A program made the position numbers and the translations under genes. Of a stretch of 13,258 nucleotides of DNA, positions 1-6,967 are shown in pieces (position 1 is the first letter of the stretch; the number at the start of each line of letters is the position of its first letter). The notes below the pieces were generated by a model. The model did no database searches. It saw only the letters and a list, made by a program, of their open reading frames with translations, and had not been told where the DNA came from. Source of the stretch: an uncultured bacterium (GTDB lineage Bacteria > Verrucomicrobiota > Kiritimatiellia > RFP12 > UBA1067); assembly GCA_902773475.1 (NCBI GenBank), contig CACYEO010000087.1:1-13258 (forward strand). The letters are read 5' to 3'.

Positions 1-131
1 AACCGATCCTTCTCTCGTTTCGACCTCTGTCTCCACCCCGCAAAAACACCTTTCCGGGGTGTTCCACTACATATTGCACTTTTCCTAAAATCGCATACGA
101 GCCGCACCGCGTTTTTTGCTATACTCCGCGC
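1..131. other. Upstream intergenic region of the pilin operon
   Basis: No coding frame here is convincing on either strand. The stretch is AT-richer than the genes around it. It contains two overlapping inverted repeats: CACCCCG at 34-40 pairs with CGGGGTG at 55-61, and AACACC at 45-50 pairs with GGTGTT at 58-63. They share bases, so only one stem can form at a time. No T-run follows either stem, so a simple intrinsic terminator is not supported. The region ends in the extended -10 promoter listed separately. A gene left of the window may end or start near position 1, but this cannot be seen. Confidence 0.5.
117..125 (+). promoter_or_regulatory. Extended -10 promoter of the pilin operon
   Basis: The sequence TGC-TATACT is an extended -10 element (TGn followed by a hexamer one base off TATAAT). 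I find no good -35 hexamer 16-18 bases upstream, which fits an extended -10 promoter. The hexamer ends at 125 and the GTG start codon of the first pilin gene is at 132, six bases later. A transcription start 7 bases after the hexamer would fall on the G of the start codon, so the transcript is predicted to be leaderless. The same spacing occurs upstream of proC. Confidence 0.6.
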
Positions 132-290
132 GTGAAGGACAGAAAATCCAGAAGCGGGCAGTCGCTCGTGGAGTACATAATCGCGTTCGCCGCGCTGCTC
201 GCGGTGTGCGCGGCGGCGGCGGGACTTCTCTCCGCCGCAAAATGCGACTCCGTGCGAACTTCCGCGATTACCGCTTCGGAATATCCTTGA
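132..290 (+). CDS. Small Flp-like type IVb prepilin (52 aa, GTG start)
   Basis: Probable pilin subunit or minor pilin of a Tad/Flp pilus, made as a prepilin and inserted in the inner membrane. The N terminus is short and basic (MKDRKSRSG) and is followed by QSLVEY, which gives the Gly / Glu+5 / Tyr+6 pattern typical of Flp prepilin peptidase sites. A hydrophobic helix follows to about residue 36, then a short tail with one cysteine (residue 38). Mature length would be about 43 aa, at the small end for Flp. The GTG start is chosen because no in-frame ATG, GTG or TTG lies upstream within the window and the frame starts exactly at the pilin-type N terminus. There is no Shine-Dalgarno sequence; the -10 box lies six bases upstream. 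It is the first gene of the cassette, 24 bases ahead of a second Flp-like gene. Its small size and GTG start make it easy to miss in automatic annotation. Confidence 0.72.
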   Translation: MKDRKSRSGQSLVEYIIAFAALLAVCAAAAGLLSAAKCDSVRTSAITASEYP

Positions 291-314
291 ACAGCAAAAC
301 TGCGGAGGCCGCAA

Positions 315-539
315 ATGACAGCACAGACAGTCAAAGCCAAAAAAGGCCAGACGATGGTGGAGTACATCATCATCGTGTCTCTCGTGGCCATCGTCCTGAT
401 AGGCGTAATCGTGTACTTCACGCGCGGCCTCGGCAAGACATACGCCAATGCCACGAAAGTCCTCAACGAAGAGGAAGGCTCCAAGGCCGAACAGGCCGCG
501 GAAAGCATCAACAAGGATTCCATCCGCGACATCAAATGA
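315..539 (+). CDS. flp: Flp-family type IVb pilin (74 aa)
   Basis: Likely major pilin of a Tad-type pilus. Residues 1-10 form a basic leader (TAQTVKAKK), then Gly11 is followed by QTMVEYIIIVSL. Cleavage after Gly11 would leave the Glu+5/Tyr+6 pair that defines Flp pilins. A hydrophobic helix spans about residues 16-35, and the rest is a charged, Glu/Lys-rich helical tail (residues 36-74). Total length matches the 50-80 aa usual for the family. A GGAGG ribosome site at 304-308 sits six bases before the ATG. The neighbours on both sides carry the same type of prepilin N terminus, which supports a pilin cassette. The processing enzyme is not encoded in the window. Confidence 0.85.
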   Translation: MTAQTVKAKKGQTMVEYIIIVSLVAIVLIGVIVYFTRGLGKTYANATKVLNEEEGSKAEQAAESINKDSIRDIK

Positions 540-573
540 CGTCTGCGCGGCACGCCGCAGACGGAGCTCCCAG

Positions 574-1182
574 GTGGATACGGCCCGCGACAGACGCCGC
601 TCCGGCCAGGCGATGGTTGAAACCGTCGCCGCCGTGCTTGCGCTGTCTCTCGCTTTTTTCCTCGCCGCGCGCTTCTCTTCCCTCCTGAAAACCCGCCTCC
701 TCCTGAGCCACGCCGCCGCACGCGCCGCACGCGCGCGCGCCGTAGGCCTGAACCGCTACATGGCGGAAAAGTCCGCCCGCGTCGCCGTCATCCCCGCCGC
801 CGGCGAAAGACTCGTCCCTTCCGGCGCGCCCTGGGACGGCTCCGCGCAATCCCCCGCCGGCAGAATCGGCGACGCGGCGGCCGACATCCTAAGCGCCCCG
901 GCCGTCAGCCCCGAAGCCTCCATGGAAATCTGGCGCATCCCCGCGTATCTCGCCGCGGAAAACGAATCTTTCGCGCGCGGCATACTCGATTACGCGCTCT
1001 GGGACAGGCTGTCGCTGTCGGAGCGCAGGTCTTCCGCCGGGGACGGCGGGCGCATAGACGTTTCAACGCGCTTCCGCGCAGGCTCGATCCTCCCCGCGCT
1101 TTTCGGCGAGGCCCCCGCTCTCGAAGGCGCATACTCCATCGAAAACCACTCCGCGCTCTACATGGAGGACGCCGGACTGTGA
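574..1182 (+). CDS. TadE-like pseudopilin (202 aa)
   Basis: Probable minor pilin of the TadE family, needed in Tad systems for pilus assembly. The N terminus reads basic stretch (DTARDRRR), then SGQAMVE and a hydrophobic segment to about residue 38 (AVLALSLAFFLAARF), as in TadE prepilins with Glu+5. The rest is a secreted domain with no motif I can name. The frame stays open upstream to an ATG at 448, but that part lies inside the preceding pilin gene and gives an Arg/Pro-rich extension. The GTG at 574 has GGAG at 563-566, seven bases away, and places the prepilin site at the expected distance from the N terminus. It ends in a 4-base GTGA overlap with the next gene, which suggests translational coupling. 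Confidence 0.75.
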   Translation: MDTARDRRRSGQAMVETVAAVLALSLAFFLAARFSSLLKTRLLLSHAAARAARARAVGLNRYMAEKSARVAVIPAAGERLVPSGAPWDGSAQSPAGRIGDAAADILSAPAVSPEASMEIWRIPAYLAAENESFARGILDYALWDRLSLSERRSSAGDGGRIDVSTRFRAGSILPALFGEAPALEGAYSIENHSALYMEDAGL

Positions 1183-2618
1183 ACTCCGCCCGCGGACGAT
1201 CCGGGCAGATAGCCCTGCTGATGCTGCTCCTGCTGACGGCGGCGCTGCTCGTCGTTCTCGTCTGCTTCGACGTCTTCACCGCCGTGCTCCGCAAGAACGA
1301 TACGCAGAACGCGGGCGACGCCGCCGCCCTCGCCGCCGCGCGCTGGCAGGCCGCTTCGCTGAATCTCGAAGGCGAACTCAATCTCCTGCACGCCCTCGCG
1401 CTGGCGACCGGCGAAACGAACGCCGTGCGCGGCATAAACGCAATCCAGGAAAGGCTCGCTTTCGCGGGGCCGCTCGCCGGACTCGCCGCCGCCCAGACCG
1501 CCGCGCGCGAAAACCACGCGTTCGACGATCCGCAGGGCGAAGAAATCCTGCGCGCCCACGCCTCCGCCCTGCGCTCGCTCGCCGACCCCGGCGCAGGCCC
1601 GGGTTCCCCCGATCTTCTCTACCCGGAACCCTGGCCGGGCGCATGGCGGGAATACGCGGACATGATCGAAACCGTCGCAGCCGGCGGCATAGCCGCCGTC
1701 CCCGGCAACACCCGCTACTTCGACGCCGCCGGCGGACACATCCTGCTCGAACGCGCATTCTACATGGCCGTCAACGGCCGCGACTGGTGCTGGTTCTTTT
1801 TCAACGCAATGCCCCTCCTGCGCGGCTACAGGTCGTTCTCCGACTGGCCCCCGCTGCCCGAACCGGACGAAAGCGACTTCTCGAATTCGGAGATATTCGG
1901 CCTTGGTATCCGCCCCGCCGTCGCGCCGCTTGTCATGTTCATGGACGAAACCGCCGCCGCGGAATTCCTTTCGGCCGTCCCCCCGGGGGAAACGATCGAT
2001 GCGGACGCGCTCCGCGAATCCGGCGTAATGACGAACGCCGCGCAGAAATGGTATGTATACGACCGCGCCGCCTGGGGCCGCTGGGAAAAAATCGACCCGC
2101 AGGGCGAATACCGCTTCCCCGCCGCAGGACGCGTGAAACCTGAATACGACGTCGACGGCGCGGCCGCGGTATGCCGCGTACGCGCGGATATCGACCCGTC
2201 TTCGCCCGGACTTCCCCCCGCCAAAGCGGAATGGCTCGCGGCCGCCAAACCTTTCGGATACCTTGAAGAACCCGGCGGCGGACGCCGCGAAACCGCCGTG
2301 TCGCTCGGCGGATACGTCATGCCAGCGTTCCGCGCGGTGCGGCTTGTGCCGGTGGATACGGCGCGCGGAGCGGAGTTCAACACCGCGGACGCCTCATGGG
2401 TCGAACACGTGCGCCGCCACCTCCGCCCCTACATGGAACGCGGCCCGTCCGGCCTGCCGCCCGCAGCCGCCGGCTGCGTATGGTGCGACGCTCTCAGGCT
2501 CTGGGAACAGGCCGCCTTCCGCGAATACGGCCTGCGCTGGCTGGAAGTCAACAGCGGCACGTGCAGACGCAGCGGCGGCGGCCCGGGCGGACACGGAGGC
2601 AGCGCGCATGGCCACTGA
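1179..2618 (+). CDS. TadG-like pilus-assembly protein (479 aa)
   Basis: Membrane-anchored Tad pilus-associated protein. Residues 1-60 match the N-terminal region typical of TadE/TadG-like proteins: a basic RGRSGQ, a long hydrophobic segment (about 11-30), then the stretch QNAGDAAALAAARWQ (43-57), close to the family signature of Asn-Ala-x-Asp followed by alanines. The remaining 420 residues should be extracytoplasmic and look globular, rich in Trp, Pro and Gly. I see no DxSxS metal site of a von Willebrand A domain, which many TadG proteins carry. The C-terminal tail is Gly/His-rich with one Cys. The GTG start overlaps the stop of the TadE-like gene and has GGAGG at 1164-1168, ten bases upstream. 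Its last 11 bases overlap the next gene. Family assignment rests on the N terminus only. Confidence 0.7.
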   Translation: MNSARGRSGQIALLMLLLLTAALLVVLVCFDVFTAVLRKNDTQNAGDAAALAAARWQAASLNLEGELNLLHALALATGETNAVRGINAIQERLAFAGPLAGLAAAQTAARENHAFDDPQGEEILRAHASALRSLADPGAGPGSPDLLYPEPWPGAWREYADMIETVAAGGIAAVPGNTRYFDAAGGHILLERAFYMAVNGRDWCWFFFNAMPLLRGYRSFSDWPPLPEPDESDFSNSEIFGLGIRPAVAPLVMFMDETAAAEFLSAVPPGETIDADALRESGVMTNAAQKWYVYDRAAWGRWEKIDPQGEYRFPAAGRVKPEYDVDGAAAVCRVRADIDPSSPGLPPAKAEWLAAAKPFGYLEEPGGGRRETAVSLGGYVMPAFRAVRLVPVDTARGAEFNTADASWVEHVRRHLRPYMERGPSGLPPAAAGCVWCDALRLWEQAAFREYGLRWLEVNSGTCRRSGGGPGGHGGSAHGH

Positions 2619-3138
2619 CGCAAAACCCGCCTCCCGCTCCGGCCAGGCACTTGTGGAGCTGGCCTTGGGGCTTTTCGCGATCGTGCTCCTGTTCTCGGGA
2701 TTCTTCGCAATGGCGAAAATCATGACAGGCTCTCTCGACCTCCACGGGAAACTCCGCGCCGAATCCGGCTGCAGAGCGCTCGCGGCGATGTCCGGCTCGC
2801 CTCCGGAAGGCGGCGGCCGCTGGAACGAAGGGCCCGACGGCCTCCAGTACACGCCGGACGACTTCCGCGAAGGAACCGTCCTGCTTTCCGTGCAGGCCCT
2901 CGCGGAGAAAAGCGCCTCATCCCCGCGCGACTGGGAATACCCGGCGCGCCATTCCGCGCTTCCTTTTTCCATGATTCCGTTCGCGACCGGAGAACCCGCC
3001 TTTCCTGCCTCCTTTCTTGAAGCTTCCGGCGAAACGAAAGCCAAAGTCGATCCGTTCGCCGCGAAATATCTTTTCGGCCCGGACGAAGTGCGCAAGAAAT
3101 TGAAAGTCCGCATGCCGGCGATGGAGGGACTGCTGTGA
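2608..3138 (+). CDS. Second TadE-like pseudopilin (176 aa)
   Basis: Probable minor pilin. The N terminus has MATDAKPASRSG followed by QALVELALGLFAIVLL, a prepilin peptidase-type site with Glu at +5 and a hydrophobic helix to about residue 36, as in TadE. A Gly/Pro-rich stretch at about 66-84 precedes a compact C-terminal region with no motif I recognise. The frame is open far upstream, but the ATG at 2608 has a GGAGG at 2595-2599, eight bases away, and puts the cleavage site at the expected position. It starts inside the last codons of the TadG-like gene and its stop overlaps the next GTG start. It shares the GQ-A/T-x-VE signature with the other pilin-like proteins here but has no obvious similarity to the first TadE-like protein outside it. 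Confidence 0.75.
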   Translation: MATDAKPASRSGQALVELALGLFAIVLLFSGFFAMAKIMTGSLDLHGKLRAESGCRALAAMSGSPPEGGGRWNEGPDGLQYTPDDFREGTVLLSVQALAEKSASSPRDWEYPARHSALPFSMIPFATGEPAFPASFLEASGETKAKVDPFAAKYLFGPDEVRKKLKVRMPAMEGLL

Positions 3139-3791
3139 AAAATGCAGTCGCCGCCGCGGCCGCCGCCGCGGCAACGGTTCTGTGCGCGCGCGGCGAAGTG
3201 TTCATGCGCGGCGCAGGAAATCCGCCCGGCGGGGAACGCTCCGTGCTGTTTTCTTCACGGGCGGAGGCCGGCGTTTTCGAGGGCGTGTTCGAAGCCGCCC
3301 GCGCCGCCGGAGGATGCGCCGCGCTCGACGCCCGCGGCGCGGCGATGTGCGGACGCGCCGCACCGCCGGACGGCCTGGACTTCTGCGCGCGCTCCTACGT
3401 GGCGCGCGGAAGCGGCACGGCGCGCGGCATGACGATCCTGCCCGGCGCGGGGAACGACGGCGCCGCCGCCGTTTTCACGTTTGAAGGCGCAAAAAAACTC
3501 CCGCGGCCCGCAGTCCCCGCAGACATGCCGGACTTCGGGTTCGGCGATCCGCTGTGGTCGGCCGCGATAGAATCGACCCGCACTTCTTTCGCTTCGTTCC
3601 GCGCGCAGTGCCCGCACGAGGAAGCTTTCGCGGCGGCCTGCGCCGCCTACCGCGCGCAGGGCTGGAGCGAACTTCCGGGCGCGGGCGGAGGGTTTGCAAT
3701 GTTTGCGCGCGGCTCCGCGCTGGCCGCGGTGTTCGCCGAACCCGACGGCGGCGGCTCCCTGGTATGCGCAGTCCAGCGCGGCGCGCAATAG
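3135..3791 (+). CDS. Unknown, probably exported protein at the end of the pilin operon (218 aa)
   Basis: I do not recognise the family. Residues 2-20 (Lys-Asn, then an alanine-rich hydrophobic run ending in TVLCARG) look like a short Sec signal peptide. There is no proper lipobox, because the residue before Cys17 is Leu. The mature part has several cysteines, is rich in Ala and Gly, and has a C-terminal region (about 150-218) predicted to be a small alpha/beta fold from its pattern of alternating hydrophobics. The GTG start overlaps the preceding stop (GTGA) and has GGAGGG at 3123-3128, six bases away, so the gene is very likely translated with the pilin cassette. A role as a periplasmic accessory factor for pilus assembly is an inference from position alone. 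Confidence 0.6.
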   Translation: MKNAVAAAAAAAATVLCARGEVFMRGAGNPPGGERSVLFSSRAEAGVFEGVFEAARAAGGCAALDARGAAMCGRAAPPDGLDFCARSYVARGSGTARGMTILPGAGNDGAAAVFTFEGAKKLPRPAVPADMPDFGFGDPLWSAAIESTRTSFASFRAQCPHEEAFAAACAAYRAQGWSELPGAGGGFAMFARGSALAAVFAEPDGGGSLVCAVQRGAQ

Positions 3792-3801
3792 CGCCCGCCG
3801 G

Positions 3802-3835
3802 GCGGCCGGCCCGCGGCCGCGTTTCTCAAAAACGC
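3802..3835. terminator. Possible terminator hairpins between convergent operons
   Basis: The 34 bases between the two convergent genes are nearly pure G+C. GCGGCC at 3802-3807 pairs with GGCCGC at 3815-3820 and is followed by GTTTCTC, a weak T-stretch for plus-strand transcripts. A second stem, GCGTTT at 3819-3824 with AAACGC at 3830-3835, overlaps the stop codon of the ftsW-like gene. Either could end transcription from one side, but neither has a long U-tract, so the call is tentative. Confidence 0.3.
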
Positions 3836-4926
3836 AGTCTGCGCCCGCGTCTGCGGCGGCCGGCGGGGGAGGAGGATGAAGACCGTTCGCGCGATGCAAG
3901 CCCGGCAAGCGCGCCGCACATGAAAAGCGTTGTCGCAAGCGACGATCCTCCGCGCGAAACAAGCGGCAGCGTCAGCCCGGTCATGGGAATCGCCCGCACG
4001 ACCCCGCCGGCATTCAGCAGAGCCTGCACGCAGATGAAGGAAACTGTCGCCGCCGCCGCAAGACGCGACCGTTCGTCTTCCGCGCGCGACGCCGCGGAAA
4101 GTCCGCAAAACGCCATGATCAGGTAGATCGCGAAAATCGCTCCGCATCCCGCAAGCCCCCACTCTCCGGCCGCCACCGCGTACACGAAATCGCTGGACGC
4201 GACTGGCACGTACGCCGCAGCCCGCGCCGCCGATCCGAAATCGGCGCCGAAAACGCCGCCTGCGATCATGACTTCCTGCGCCTTGAGTATCTGCCATCCG
4301 GCGCCCGCCGGGTCGGAAAACGGATCGAGCCACGCGGTCATGCGCCGCGCCACGTGCGCCGGCGGAAACGCGAAGAAAAGCGCGCACGCGCCGCAGGCCG
4401 CCAGCGCCGAAAGCGTTCCGGCGAAAACGGAATGCGCGAATACCGTGCACAGCACGGACAGCGCGATTGTCGCGAGCAGCCCGAAATCGTTCAACAGCGC
4501 GGCGGACGCCGCGAAAAGCGCCATGCCGCCGCAGAACTTCAGGTGCAGCGCGCGCTTTTCCCCTTCCTCCGCTTCGCCGGACGCCGCCAGAAACTCCGCC
4601 GCGAAAATCGCAGCGAGCGGCTTTACCGCCTCCATCGGATTCACGCCCCCCGGCAGGAACACCCCGCCCCTGTAGGCGCGCCCGAACATCTTTAGCGCGA
4701 CCGCCGCGGCGAGCGCGGCGAACGGCGCGAAGGGCGCGATCCGCCTGAACGCGTCTCCTCCGCGCGCGCGCATCGCGAAAAACGCCGCCGCGCCTGAAAG
4801 GACTCCCGCCGCAAGCGGCCCGGAAAGCCCTGCCGCCGCGCCGTCCGAAAGACGGATCTGCTCTGACACGCCGAAGGCCGCCAGCAGCACCGTGCAGAAG
4901 AGTATCGTTTTCCCGCCCCGCGTCAC
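3826..4926 (-). CDS. ftsW: SEDS peptidoglycan glycosyltransferase, FtsW/RodA family (366 aa)
   Basis: Polytopic inner-membrane enzyme that polymerises lipid II into glycan strands with a class B PBP partner. Family motifs in order are: NPMEAVKPLAAIFAAEFLA (96-114), NDFGLLA (146-152), the loop around AWLDPFSDPAGAGWQ (198-212), GGVFGADFG (223-231), the extracytoplasmic SSDFVYAVAAGEWGLAG (244-260), and GVVRAIPMTGLTLPLVSRGG (308-327). The Asp in SSDFVYA (246) aligns with the essential loop aspartate of the family (TDFIFA in E. coli FtsW). The usual PEAHTD stretch reads PVASSD here, so the conserved Glu is lost. The protein ends in a Ser-rich, then very Arg-rich cytoplasmic tail. It starts with GTG, overlapping the PBP stop by 4 bases, behind a strong GGAGGAGG. 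FtsW and RodA cannot be separated safely from sequence alone. Confidence 0.88.
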   Translation of the reverse strand: MTRGGKTILFCTVLLAAFGVSEQIRLSDGAAAGLSGPLAAGVLSGAAAFFAMRARGGDAFRRIAPFAPFAALAAAVALKMFGRAYRGGVFLPGGVNPMEAVKPLAAIFAAEFLAASGEAEEGEKRALHLKFCGGMALFAASAALLNDFGLLATIALSVLCTVFAHSVFAGTLSALAACGACALFFAFPPAHVARRMTAWLDPFSDPAGAGWQILKAQEVMIAGGVFGADFGSAARAAAYVPVASSDFVYAVAAGEWGLAGCGAIFAIYLIMAFCGLSAASRAEDERSRLAAAATVSFICVQALLNAGGVVRAIPMTGLTLPLVSRGGSSLATTLFMCGALAGLASRERSSSSSPAGRRRRGRRLRF

Positions 4927-6326
4927 GGCGCATCCTCCTCCGCGTCGCCGCTTCCCTGCACGAAACCGCGCTCGCGCGCCTTTTTAAGAATCGCCTTCGC
5001 CGCCGGGAGCGCCGCTTCCGCCCCGAAACCGCCGTTCTCCACCACCACGGCGACCGCGATCTGCGGATTTTCCTCCGGCGCGAAACATACGAACCAGGAA
5101 TGGTCGGCGCCGTTTCCGGTTTGCGCGGTTCCCGTTTTTCCGCACACGTCAAGCCCCGGGATTTCACATCCGCGCGCGGTCCCGGAGACCACGGCCTTTC
5201 TCATCATCGTCTTTATCCGCGCGGCGGTCCTGGCGGAAAACGGACGCGAAAAGACGCGCGCGGGAGCGTCGGCAAGAAGCGTCGGCGCCGGAATCGCGCC
5301 GTCGTTCGCCGCTGCGCACGCCAGCATCGCGGCGGCGAGCGGCGTGAATTGCAGCCTGCCCTGTCCTATCGAGGCGGCGGCAAGCTCCGCCGCATTCGCG
5401 GGCGGGGGCATGCCGCACCCGGCGGAGAGCAGCCGCTCGCGCCCGGAAGCCGCAAGTTCGCATTTCTCGCGCAGGCGCGTTTTTGCGGCCATCGCGTCGA
5501 ACGCGGCCTTGCCGCATCCGCAGCCGAGTTTGGCGAAATACACGTTTGAGGAATGCGCGAACGCTTCGTCCATGCCGATTTTCCCGAATCCCGGCCACTT
5601 GGCGCCGCGCCGCGCGTACGCCGCGTATTCCGCGTCGCGCACGGGGGGAGCGCCGCGCATCGGAACGAAACCCGCGCCGGGGCAGTCTATCGCCATGTCT
5701 TCGCCGGCCTCGAGCGCCGCGGCCGCCGTGAAGATCTTGAATATCGAACCGGGCGGATACAGCCCTTCGAACGCGCGGTTCACGAGCCGCCCGTCGTCCG
5801 CGCCGCTTGCGGAGGACGGATCGAGCGGATCGTACCCCGGCGACGACGCCGCCGCGAATATCCTGCCGGAGCGCGGATCCATCGCGACCGCCGCGCCGGC
5901 CCGCCCCGCAAGCGCCTCGTACGCCGCGCGCTGCAGCGGGCCGTCGATCGACAGCCGCACGGATCCGCCCTCCGACGGATCGCCGGGCGACGGCGACGAA
6001 AGCGCGGCGTCGAGAGCGCGCTCCAGCCCGGTCGGGCGCGGCCCGAACACCCCCACGGGATGCACTCCCGCTTCTCCAAGCGGATATTCCCGCGCCCAGC
6101 GCGCGCCGTCTTCCGCCCGCGCCGAAAGCGCATCCCCGTTGCAGTCGAGGATTTCGCCGCGCGGAACCATGCGCTCCGCCGCCTCCGGCGACTGCCCGTA
6201 GCGGCGCAGAAACGCCACCATGTCCGGATTCTCCGCGCTTGAAAACACATTGCGCACGTGTACGCTAAAGACATGCGCGAACGACAGGGCGAACAGCGCG
6301 AAAAGTATGGCGAAGCGCGCTTTCAC
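4923..6326 (-). CDS. Class B penicillin-binding protein, transpeptidase (467 aa)
   Basis: Membrane-anchored D,D-transpeptidase that crosslinks peptidoglycan and is the natural partner of the following SEDS gene. A single N-terminal membrane anchor spans about residues 4-20. A short pedestal follows with RGEILDCNGDALSA (56-69), typical of PBP2/PbpA proteins. The catalytic domain has all three active-site motifs: SIFK (194-197), SSN (259-261) and KTGTAQ (397-402), plus GQG at 321-323. At 467 aa it is shorter than E. coli PBP2 or FtsI (near 590-630) and closer to actinobacterial PbpA. The chosen GTG at 6326 overlaps the thiN stop (GTGA) and puts the membrane anchor right at the N terminus. A longer open frame reaches 6449 but would add an Arg-rich segment inside thiN. 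Whether it acts in division or elongation is open. Confidence 0.9.
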   Translation of the reverse strand: MKARFAILFALFALSFAHVFSVHVRNVFSSAENPDMVAFLRRYGQSPEAAERMVPRGEILDCNGDALSARAEDGARWAREYPLGEAGVHPVGVFGPRPTGLERALDAALSSPSPGDPSEGGSVRLSIDGPLQRAAYEALAGRAGAAVAMDPRSGRIFAAASSPGYDPLDPSSASGADDGRLVNRAFEGLYPPGSIFKIFTAAAALEAGEDMAIDCPGAGFVPMRGAPPVRDAEYAAYARRGAKWPGFGKIGMDEAFAHSSNVYFAKLGCGCGKAAFDAMAAKTRLREKCELAASGRERLLSAGCGMPPPANAAELAAASIGQGRLQFTPLAAAMLACAAANDGAIPAPTLLADAPARVFSRPFSARTAARIKTMMRKAVVSGTARGCEIPGLDVCGKTGTAQTGNGADHSWFVCFAPEENPQIAVAVVVENGGFGAEAALPAAKAILKKARERGFVQGSGDAEEDAP

Positions 6327-6967
6327 TTTGCAAAGGCCCTGTAGACTATGACAGGGCGGGATGACTTCACCGAAAACCCGCGCGCGCCTGAAACGCGGTT
6401 CAGCGTCCCTGCGTAGAGCATAGACAGATCGGCGCCTTCGAGCGGCCATTCAAGCCCGCGCGACGCCGCGCGCGTGCGCGGAAACGGCGCGAACACGGAA
6501 ACCGCCGTCCCTTTGACGGCTTCGAAACGGCGCGTCCCGTCCGCTACGTCGAACCGGCCCCGGTCCGTAATCATCGAAACTTCCGGATCGAGCGCCGCGA
6601 AATCGGGCAGTCTGAACACGTTTGCCAGAAGATGGTCTTCGCGTCCGCCGCCCGCCCCGACTATTGCCATTCCGCGCGCGCCGCGCGCGTACGCGGCGGC
6701 GAACGCTTTTGCAAGATCGTCCGTCTCCTGCTCGCGTATGCGCAGGAACGCCTTGCCGAGTTTCGCGCGCACCGCCGGAGACGACGAATCGCCGTCGCCG
6801 ACGGCGAGATCCGGGACGCGCCCGTATGCGACAAGCGCATCCGCCGCGCCGTCGCAGCAGACTGTCGCCTCCGCCGAAAGAAGCGCTTCCAGCTCCGGGC
6901 CGCCGGACGGGAAATCCCCGTTCGCGAGTATCACGGTGCGGAGACCTGCGAATGGCGCGCGCTTCAT
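6323..6967 (-). CDS. thiN: Thiamine pyrophosphokinase (214 aa)
   Basis: Cytoplasmic enzyme transferring pyrophosphate from ATP to thiamine to give thiamine diphosphate. Family motifs: ILANGDFP at 13-20, CCDGAA (37-42), the metal-binding PDLAVGDGDS (52-61), ETDDLAKA (81-88) and GAGGGREDHLLAN (104-116). The C-terminal beta-rich domain runs from about residue 145 to the end, with GLEWPLEG and a thiamine-side segment around 186-205. Length matches the family. The ATG at 6967 overlaps the miaB stop (ATGA); the frame is open much further upstream, but that part is antisense-like noise inside miaB. No clear Shine-Dalgarno is visible, so translation probably depends on coupling to miaB. No other thiamine genes are near, which suggests salvage of imported thiamine, though that is inference. 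Confidence 0.9.
   Translation of the reverse strand: MKRAPFAGLRTVILANGDFPSGGPELEALLSAEATVCCDGAADALVAYGRVPDLAVGDGDSSSPAVRAKLGKAFLRIREQETDDLAKAFAAAYARGARGMAIVGAGGGREDHLLANVFRLPDFAALDPEVSMITDRGRFDVADGTRRFEAVKGTAVSVFAPFPRTRAASRGLEWPLEGADLSMLYAGTLNRVSGARGFSVKSSRPVIVYRAFAK

Noticed and set aside
448..573. Longer N terminus for the first TadE-like gene starting at ATG 448
   Set aside because: It would lie inside the Flp pilin gene and add an Arg/Pro-rich leader; the GTG at 574 has a proper ribosome site and gives a normal prepilin N terminus.
3792..3825. Strong intrinsic terminator between the convergent operons
   Set aside because: The GC hairpins are real, but the T-run is only three bases and interrupted; kept as a low-confidence feature only.
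6327..6449. Upstream start for the penicillin-binding protein gene
   Set aside because: It adds 41 Arg-rich residues inside thiN before the membrane anchor; the GTG at 6326 fits the GTGA coupling pattern.
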